Assembly (NCBI GenBank): GCA_905221605.1 | Contig: CAJNDS010001416.1 | Coordinates: 1 to 19,740, forward strand | DNA length: 19,740 nucleotides | Origin: Symbiodinium natans | Lineage: Eukaryota; Sar; Dinophyceae; Suessiales; Symbiodiniaceae | Direction: 5' to 3' | Part shown: in pieces, positions 15,020 to 19,740 of the stretch | Layout of the letters: each line of letters opens with the position of its first letter | How positions within the stretch are numbered: the first letter of the stretch is position 1 | Program-made: the position numbers and the translations under genes | Notes under the pieces: generated by a model | What the model was told of the DNA's origin: nothing | What the model saw: the letters and a program-made list of their open reading frames with translations, nothing else | Database searches by the model: none

Positions 15020-17749
15020 TCACTCGACCGGCTCGCTGAAGCTATGTATTCCCGACCCTCTCGTGTTGCTCTCCTCTACCGGGTTCTCCCGGGTGACCCG
15101 CTCATGCACCGCGTCCGTCATCTTCTTCACGAGCTCGTCCCTCTCCGCCCTCGCTTCGTCCAACCACGGGAATGGGAAGTTGTGCTTCTGGTTCCATACA
15201 TCCTCCACGACTCGCCTATAAATCTCCGGGTTCTGTCGTGCTACATGACTATCCTCTTCCCTGTCAGCTATCGTATCAACTCCGTGTCCAAACAACTCCG
15301 AGAACCCTTGACCTCTCTCGTTCTCACTATCGGGCTCCATCGCCTCATGAGCTTCCACGCCCTCCATCTTGCTATCCATCTCCGGACTCTCGGGCTTGTT
15401 CATCTCTCCTCCCGCATCTATCTGCATTGTGGCGTCCTTTGCTTCCCTCGCGTTCACCCCGTGCTCTTCAGCCTCGGCCACCGAGTCGAGCGGTTCAGGT
15501 CTTATCCCTGTTGCGCTCCTCCTGCCCTTGAGTGCCTCCTTGAGCGCATCCTCCTTGATTTCTTCTATCCACCGATAATAGTCTGCCGGATAGCCTTGGC
15601 CCATGCTCTCTATCCTTCTCATCGAACTGATGATCTCCTCGAACAGCGTGCTGTCGTTCCCTATCATCTCCACAATATCAGTCTCAGGCTTAACCAGCAT
15701 CATGTTCTGCGCTATCCACCATGCCATGGTGTTGGCCCATTCCCTCGGGAACTTCATGTCTTCAAGAATCATCGTCCTGACGAATTTGGCCAGCCATATT
15801 CTCACCGCATAATTCGAAAACTCGATTTTATTCAGGGGAGTAGTGCCCCCCGTCTCGGATCCAAATCCTTGCTTTGTCACCTCCTCCACCATGTCCGCAA
15901 CGTCCATGCTGTCCGGGTACCCCCCGGTACCGGCTTCTATCCTCGTCATCACGCGATCTATCAAATGCTCCCCGGCCCTCTGGACTACCTCGAACAACTT
16001 CGTCTCCCATAGCATCTCGAGCTCTTCATAACCTAGGGAAAGCGTCTCTGGTTCTATCATTACGTTGTATATAATCCACCGCATCTCCACCTCTATCTCA
16101 TCCGCGTCGTTGGATGTAGGCTTCACTCTAGGCTCACTCGGCGGCGGTGAAATCGATGTAGGCTTGTGTCCAGGCCGGCCTAGTCTGCCTCCGTCAGCTC
16201 TCAACTCTGGCACGGTCCCCAATATTCCATTCATGCCCATCCACACACGATAGAATTGCTCTACCCACTTCCTCATGCCTCCGACGTTGCTCTCAACGTT
16301 CAATATCCTGCTTCTCATCAAAGTTCCCAAAGCTATCCCGGTGTATGACGGTTCGGCGCCAGGCCTCGTCCCCGACAGCACCTGTGAGTCATATATTCCC
16401 GCCTTCACAATGTCGTACACTTCTTTGGGTGTGATCTCATCGGTAACCTCCCTCGGGCACGTCGCTCTAATCATCCTGCGTATCACCTGTACCACTATCG
16501 TTGTCCATGCCATCGGTGGGGCTCCATAACAGCGAATCCAGTGCTGCATTTCTATCAAATGCCCCTCCCCCAGCACCTGTCCTGCCCTCGTATTCCTCGA
16601 CCATGGGGCCTCTATCACAGGCGATCCCTCTTCTTCCATCCTCAATCTCAATATCCCCCCGCTCTCTCCAGTACCCACGCATTCCACTCGATCCAGTTCT
16701 GTCCCGTCGGCAACTACTCCCACCGTGCCTCCAGATCCTATCACCATCGGTCCTTCGCCACTGTCTCCGCTTCTCGTTTCCTGCTGCGTCTCTCTATCCG
16801 AATATTCCTGCTCGGACTTGAGGTCGCTCAGGGTCTTGATGTTGCTACCCGTCCCAGCACCACCCTTCCATCTGGGAGCCTGCATAACCGCCCCCTTGGT
16901 ATCGCCTCGTGTTGGCACCGGTGGAGCCGGCGGTCTATCCCCTTGATCACCTATCCCAGCGGTTCCCCTAAGTGCTCCGCCATCTCTGCCATCTCCCGCC
17001 TTTTCCCCGGCACTTTTTCTCTTCTCGTCTCTTGCTTGCTTCTCTTGTCGTTGGTTCGCGAGCTCCTGAGCACTCTCGAGCAGCTCCTTCCTCTTCTTCG
17101 CCTCCCGGTTTTCTTTCTTCGCCTTCTTTTGTTCTGACCGACTCCTCACGGCGGCGAAACCCTCGTCACTGCCTTCCTTGCACTCCTCAGTTATCGATGC
17201 GTCTCCCTCTCGAGCAGATTGGTTCTCCGGTCTATCCTCACCCATAGCATCATCCTCTTCTCCATCCGACTCTGCATCGTCTTCCATCATCTCTGCGTCA
17301 TCTGCCATCGCCTTCAGCTGCCCGATAGCCGCCATAGCCCTTAGAGCTTGATACTCGGGGTCCTTCATGTGGAAGCCGGCCGCCGTGTAAATGATCACTT
17401 TCATCCGGTGCCAAGAACCCCTATCTCCGGCTGACACACAGTGAGCTTCGGACTTACCACACATTGTCTTCCACACCGACTCGTCTATCCTGGCAGCCAT
17501 CTCCGTATACACCCCTTGTCTATCCGATGTCCTAAGGCTCTCCGTGGCTCCCGTGATCTTTGTCTCTGGCACAATCACTTTCGTTTTCAGTGACCGGTCT
17601 GCCTTCGCCACTTCTATCCAGCGTCTGAGCCAGACTCCAACCTCTCCAATGCTATCCCTGCCCTCCTCGCTGATCACCTCCCTAATAGCTGAAGTTTCCC
17701 TATCATATAACTCCATGTCTCGCGGGGTCGGCCACATCATTCCAAACAT
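15020..17749 (-). CDS. ORF2: unknown 909-aa protein, acidic/basic middle, two globular parts
   Basis: The start is taken at the ATG at 17749; further in-frame ATGs at residues 4, 5 and 12 are equally possible because the frame is open upstream to a TAG near 17820 inside ORF1. The stop is TGA. Residues 150-200 are very acidic (DDAEMMEDDAESDGEEDD). Residues about 203-250 form a highly charged Lys/Arg/Glu helix (EQKKAKKENREAKKRKE). A Gly/Pro/Ser linker follows to about 385. Two compact-looking parts lie at about 385-510 (from EGHLIEMQHWIRCYGAPP) and 550-745 (rich in Trp and aromatic residues). The tail has a helix near 840-895. No known domain is recognised. It overlaps ORF1 by 47 nt in another frame. 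Confidence 0.85.
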   Translation of the reverse strand: MFGMMWPTPRDMELYDRETSAIREVISEEGRDSIGEVGVWLRRWIEVAKADRSLKTKVIVPETKITGATESLRTSDRQGVYTEMAARIDESVWKTMCGKSEAHCVSAGDRGSWHRMKVIIYTAAGFHMKDPEYQALRAMAAIGQLKAMADDAEMMEDDAESDGEEDDAMGEDRPENQSAREGDASITEECKEGSDEGFAAVRSRSEQKKAKKENREAKKRKELLESAQELANQRQEKQARDEKRKSAGEKAGDGRDGGALRGTAGIGDQGDRPPAPPVPTRGDTKGAVMQAPRWKGGAGTGSNIKTLSDLKSEQEYSDRETQQETRSGDSGEGPMVIGSGGTVGVVADGTELDRVECVGTGESGGILRLRMEEEGSPVIEAPWSRNTRAGQVLGEGHLIEMQHWIRCYGAPPMAWTTIVVQVIRRMIRATCPREVTDEITPKEVYDIVKAGIYDSQVLSGTRPGAEPSYTGIALGTLMRSRILNVESNVGGMRKWVEQFYRVWMGMNGILGTVPELRADGGRLGRPGHKPTSISPPPSEPRVKPTSNDADEIEVEMRWIIYNVMIEPETLSLGYEELEMLWETKLFEVVQRAGEHLIDRVMTRIEAGTGGYPDSMDVADMVEEVTKQGFGSETGGTTPLNKIEFSNYAVRIWLAKFVRTMILEDMKFPREWANTMAWWIAQNMMLVKPETDIVEMIGNDSTLFEEIISSMRRIESMGQGYPADYYRWIEEIKEDALKEALKGRRSATGIRPEPLDSVAEAEEHGVNAREAKDATMQIDAGGEMNKPESPEMDSKMEGVEAHEAMEPDSENERGQGFSELFGHGVDTIADREEDSHVARQNPEIYRRVVEDVWNQKHNFPFPWLDEARAERDELVKKMTDAVHERVTRENPVEESNTRGSGIHSFSEPVE
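17703..17749 (-). other. 47-nt overlap of ORF1 end and ORF2 start
   Basis: ORF1 ends GTT-ATA-TGA followed directly by TAG, giving two stops in tandem, so its end is secure. ORF2 begins inside ORF1 in a different frame. I looked for a heptamer of the X-XXY-YYZ type in the overlap and the 70 nt before it and saw none. Internal initiation or restart is therefore more likely than programmed frameshifting. Confidence 0.65.
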
Positions 17750-19694
17750 CGAGATGAACAGGATCTGCGCCCAGAAGCCGAACGTTCGCCCGGCACTGCA
17801 ACTTTCCCGCGTCCACCCCTATTCGAGGAAACGCCGTACGCATAACGTTCCAAGGCAGAGTGATGATTCCAGACTTCTTCATCAGTTTATCCATGGCTTC
17901 TCCAGCCCTTATCAGCTCCTTAGCCTCCTCCCTGACTCTGTAGTTAGTGGGGAATCCATTCTCTTCGAAATTTCCGGGCCCTACCCAGAGCACATTGGCA
18001 TTGGCTTTCCTGATCGTCTCCCTCGTCTCCCTCGCCACCTTGGTCTTAGTGTCATCGTCCGTAGCCTCGAACCGTCTAACCTCGTCTATTGCTCGGCGAG
18101 CACTCCTTGCTGCCATTCCAGCCGGGGCCAATACCACAACAATGTTCGTCACTTGATTCCCTCCCATGCCCTTCGAGACGCATTCCTTGCACACTTCCTG
18201 AACCTTCTTGTACGCACCCTGGTAGGTCATCTCCTGCGTTCCTGTCAATTTGTGTGTAATGAACGACATACTCTCCGCGGCCTTTCCATAGTCTCCGTGC
18301 GCCTTCAATAGCAATCCTATCCACTCTCGGACTTCCCCTGGTGACGCCGGATTCTTCTTATTCGAGACGCCCTCTATCCCCTCAGGTATGATGATGTGCA
18401 CGTAGGTCTTCTGATCCGCACTACATCGGAGCTGAAGTGGCGGCTTCATTCCCTCCGCCCACCATGTCACCAGCTCAGCCGCCTTGCGCTCATGGAATGC
18501 AGTAGCTATGTCAAACATCCACTCGTAGGTCTCCACCGCGGACTCAAGCTCGCTCGAAAGCGCTGGCTCCATCAATCTCCCTCCAACTCCGCCCATTCCT
18601 ACGCCAATGATAGCCGCCCAGGCCTGAGCCTCGAACGCCCAGCTCTGGTCGACGTCCTCCGGTCTGTTCCACCCATATTTCCTGGGTGCCTTTTCTATCC
18701 CCAACACTATGCCTCCCACGTCCGCCATTTCCAAAACCTTGCCCATGTGGTGCGTGGCCTTATTCGCGTTCTCCATGACTTTCTCCTCTATCCCGCTGCT
18801 CTCCACACACCGTCTGTAAATGGCTGGCCCCACAAAACTCCTCCACGGCATCTTCACGACAGCGCTATCGTGTCCCGTGGCCATTGGGGCCTCTATCCCC
18901 ATATACTCCAACAAACGTATCACATTGGCCCATTCACTATCCACCGGGTAGTAGTCCTTGTCTCGATCAGGCCCAGACACGCCCCCACCGCTAGGCAACT
19001 CCGCTATCCATCCCCTCATGAGCTCTATCAAACCACTTCTTGAGCCAGTTGGCTGTTCGACGACCTTCGTGACATTTTCGTCACCTTCCCGATGCAGGAA
19101 CTCGTGTTCCATCTTCCAATCCACAGGGCGCTCAGGAAGAGGTCCTCGGGCCGGGCCTATAATTGCGCGCTTTTCCAGGTGATATCGCCAATACAGCCTC
19201 TCAACCCCTTGCGGGTGCTTCTCCATCAGCGCCGACATCTCACTCATGAGATGGCTATTTGCTCCTAAACCCGGGTGCTTCGGCCTACAGGTGAGTGCGT
19301 GCCCGATGATCTTCGTGGCCCTCATAAAGCAGAACAGTACCCCGTCTATCTCCACTCTATCCACATCCATTCGGATCTGCCCGTCAGGCACCGACGATCT
19401 CCTTGTCCCCACATCCATTTTGACATTCTTGCCTATCCTTCTGAAACCGGCCAGTACTCTTACTATCCATCCATTCCCTAACGAATGCCATGTAGAGTAT
19501 GATACTGTACCACAGATGCTTCGTCCAAACCAGCATCCCGCAGAGTCGTTCACACTGGGAGCGCCGGTCGTCCACGTGACCAGCGGATGGCTTCGATCTA
19601 TCCCACCAGATGCTATCATCGACCACAACGCCTCTAGAGACGTTCCGTGGAAAATCCACCCGGGCACATTGAACTCCTCATTCCCGACCGACAT
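17703..19694 (-). CDS. ORF1 (5' end probably beyond window): possible ADP-ribosyltransferase-like and SGNH-like protein
   Basis: The first ATG in the window is at 19694, but all 15 complete codons from there to the right edge are sense (ending AEKLNQE before the ATG), so the frame probably starts further upstream. Numbered from this ATG, residues 13-30 (WIFHGTSLEALWSMIASGG) and 53-67 (GCWFGRSICGTVSYS) recall the HGT block and the G-Y-F-x(n)-Y-S block of the PARP/KptA ADP-ribosyltransferase superfamily, with Trp in place of the usual second-block Tyr. Residues about 515-655 look alpha/beta. They begin with TNIVVVLAP, have VLWVGPGN near 568-575 and end in GADPVHLD, where D644 and H647 could be the DxxH of SGNH hydrolases; no GDS nucleophile block was found. 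Both assignments are motif-level guesses. That the frame is a gene is much more secure. The stop is TGA followed by TAG. Confidence 0.82.
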   Translation of the reverse strand: MSVGNEEFNVPGWIFHGTSLEALWSMIASGGIDRSHPLVTWTTGAPSVNDSAGCWFGRSICGTVSYSTWHSLGNGWIVRVLAGFRRIGKNVKMDVGTRRSSVPDGQIRMDVDRVEIDGVLFCFMRATKIIGHALTCRPKHPGLGANSHLMSEMSALMEKHPQGVERLYWRYHLEKRAIIGPARGPLPERPVDWKMEHEFLHREGDENVTKVVEQPTGSRSGLIELMRGWIAELPSGGGVSGPDRDKDYYPVDSEWANVIRLLEYMGIEAPMATGHDSAVVKMPWRSFVGPAIYRRCVESSGIEEKVMENANKATHHMGKVLEMADVGGIVLGIEKAPRKYGWNRPEDVDQSWAFEAQAWAAIIGVGMGGVGGRLMEPALSSELESAVETYEWMFDIATAFHERKAAELVTWWAEGMKPPLQLRCSADQKTYVHIIIPEGIEGVSNKKNPASPGEVREWIGLLLKAHGDYGKAAESMSFITHKLTGTQEMTYQGAYKKVQEVCKECVSKGMGGNQVTNIVVVLAPAGMAARSARRAIDEVRRFEATDDDTKTKVARETRETIRKANANVLWVGPGNFEENGFPTNYRVREEAKELIRAGEAMDKLMKKSGIITLPWNVMRTAFPRIGVDAGKLQCRANVRLLGADPVHLDVWNDVADPARHGVI

Positions 19695-19740
19695 CTCCTG
19701 ATTCAGCTTCTCTGCTCCGGCGTACTCGGCCTTCGTGGGT

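Larger units (their letters stand above)
6269..19603 (-). repeat. Dispersed oriented motif CTATCC (GGATAG on the coding strand), about 77 copies
   Basis: By hand count about 77 CTATCC hexamers lie on the plus strand between 6269 and 19603, roughly one per 175 nt. About one GGATAG was noticed on the plus strand in the same span (near 15590), and none of the CTATCC hexamers was found in 1-6200. Many are extended to TCTATCCC. The pentamer CTATC with other following bases is also abundant and equally biased. In the ORFs it is read as GAT-AGx (Asp-Arg or Asp-Ser) or as ATA (Ile), never in the TAG phase, and it continues in the non-coding flank. Counts were made by eye and may be off by a few. Confidence 0.85.

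Noticed and set aside
14630-16012. 460-codon plus-strand open frame
   Set aside because: It is antisense to ORF2 and ORF3, rich in His, Leu, Pro, Ser and Arg with no domain, and crosses their junction. It is a shadow of the minus-strand genes.
17680-17830. Programmed ribosomal frameshift joining ORF1 to ORF2
   Set aside because: No slippery heptamer was seen, and ORF1 ends in two tandem stops after a plausible domain end.
17544-18311. 255-codon plus-strand open frame
   Set aside because: It is antisense to ORF1 and ORF2 with no recognisable domain.
6269-19603. CTATCC as a consequence of a repeated peptide
   Set aside because: It appears in two reading phases encoding different residues and continues outside the ORFs, so a peptide repeat does not explain it.
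7483-19694. Reverse transcriptase, RNA-dependent RNA polymerase, integrase or Walker A helicase signatures
   Set aside because: I looked for YxDD, GDD, DDE-type spacing and GxxxxGK[ST] in the four proteins and found no convincing instance.
9676-19740. Bacterial operon with Shine-Dalgarno sites
   Set aside because: No consistent purine-rich site stands at proper spacing before the ORF2, ORF3 or ORF4 starts. The CAGGAG before the first ORF1 ATG is directly adjacent to it and that frame is open upstream. The neighbouring DNA is eukaryotic in type.

Overview
The window joins two very different kinds of DNA. Positions 1 to about 6000 look like repeat-rich, gene-poor nuclear DNA of a eukaryote with plant/alga-type telomeric repeats: degenerate CCCTAAA/TTTAGGG tracts in both orientations, long CTG/CTA trinucleotide arrays, a TTTCTATTGG minisatellite and a roughly 400-nt segment present twice, plus a diverged relative. 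The combination of TTTAGGG-type repeats, CTG-to-CTA arrays and sparse coding fits a dinoflagellate (Symbiodiniaceae-like) best. That assignment is inference; no rRNA, spliced leader or other diagnostic gene is present.

From about 6.3 kb to the right edge the character changes completely. Four large intronless reading frames lie head-to-tail on the minus strand. In transcription order they are: ORF1 (19694-17703, 663 codons visible, still open at the window edge and so probably truncated at its 5' side), ORF2 (17749-15020, 909 codons, overlapping ORF1 by 47 nt), ORF3 (14943-9691, 1750 codons, with a large central coiled-coil region) and ORF4 (9675-7483, 730 codons, with a cysteine cluster and a basic tail). 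ORF3 and ORF4 are in the same frame, separated by one TGA and five sense codons. Below 7.48 kb is about 1.4 kb without a convincing gene, holding small frames and short direct repeats, which I read as the 3' flank or decayed end of the same unit.

The most striking signal is not a gene. The hexamer CTATCC (GGATAG on the coding strand) occurs about 77 times by hand count between 6269 and 19603, nearly always in one orientation. I found none in the first 6.2 kb and about one copy in the opposite orientation. It falls in both reading phases that avoid a TAG stop and continues outside the ORFs, so it looks like a nucleotide-level signal and not a protein repeat. It also marks the left edge of the unit.

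None of the four proteins is recognisable as a whole. I saw no reverse transcriptase, integrase, RNA-dependent RNA polymerase, transposase or Walker A helicase motif. Weak motif-level matches are an ADP-ribosyltransferase/KptA-like HGT block at the ORF1 N-terminus, an SGNH-hydrolase-like DxxH at its C-terminus, and a possible zinc-binding cluster in ORF4. The compact, one-strand, overlapping and stop-separated layout resembles an integrated viral or mobile element more than ordinary host genes. A polymerase or other hallmark gene, if there is one, may lie upstream beyond the right edge.
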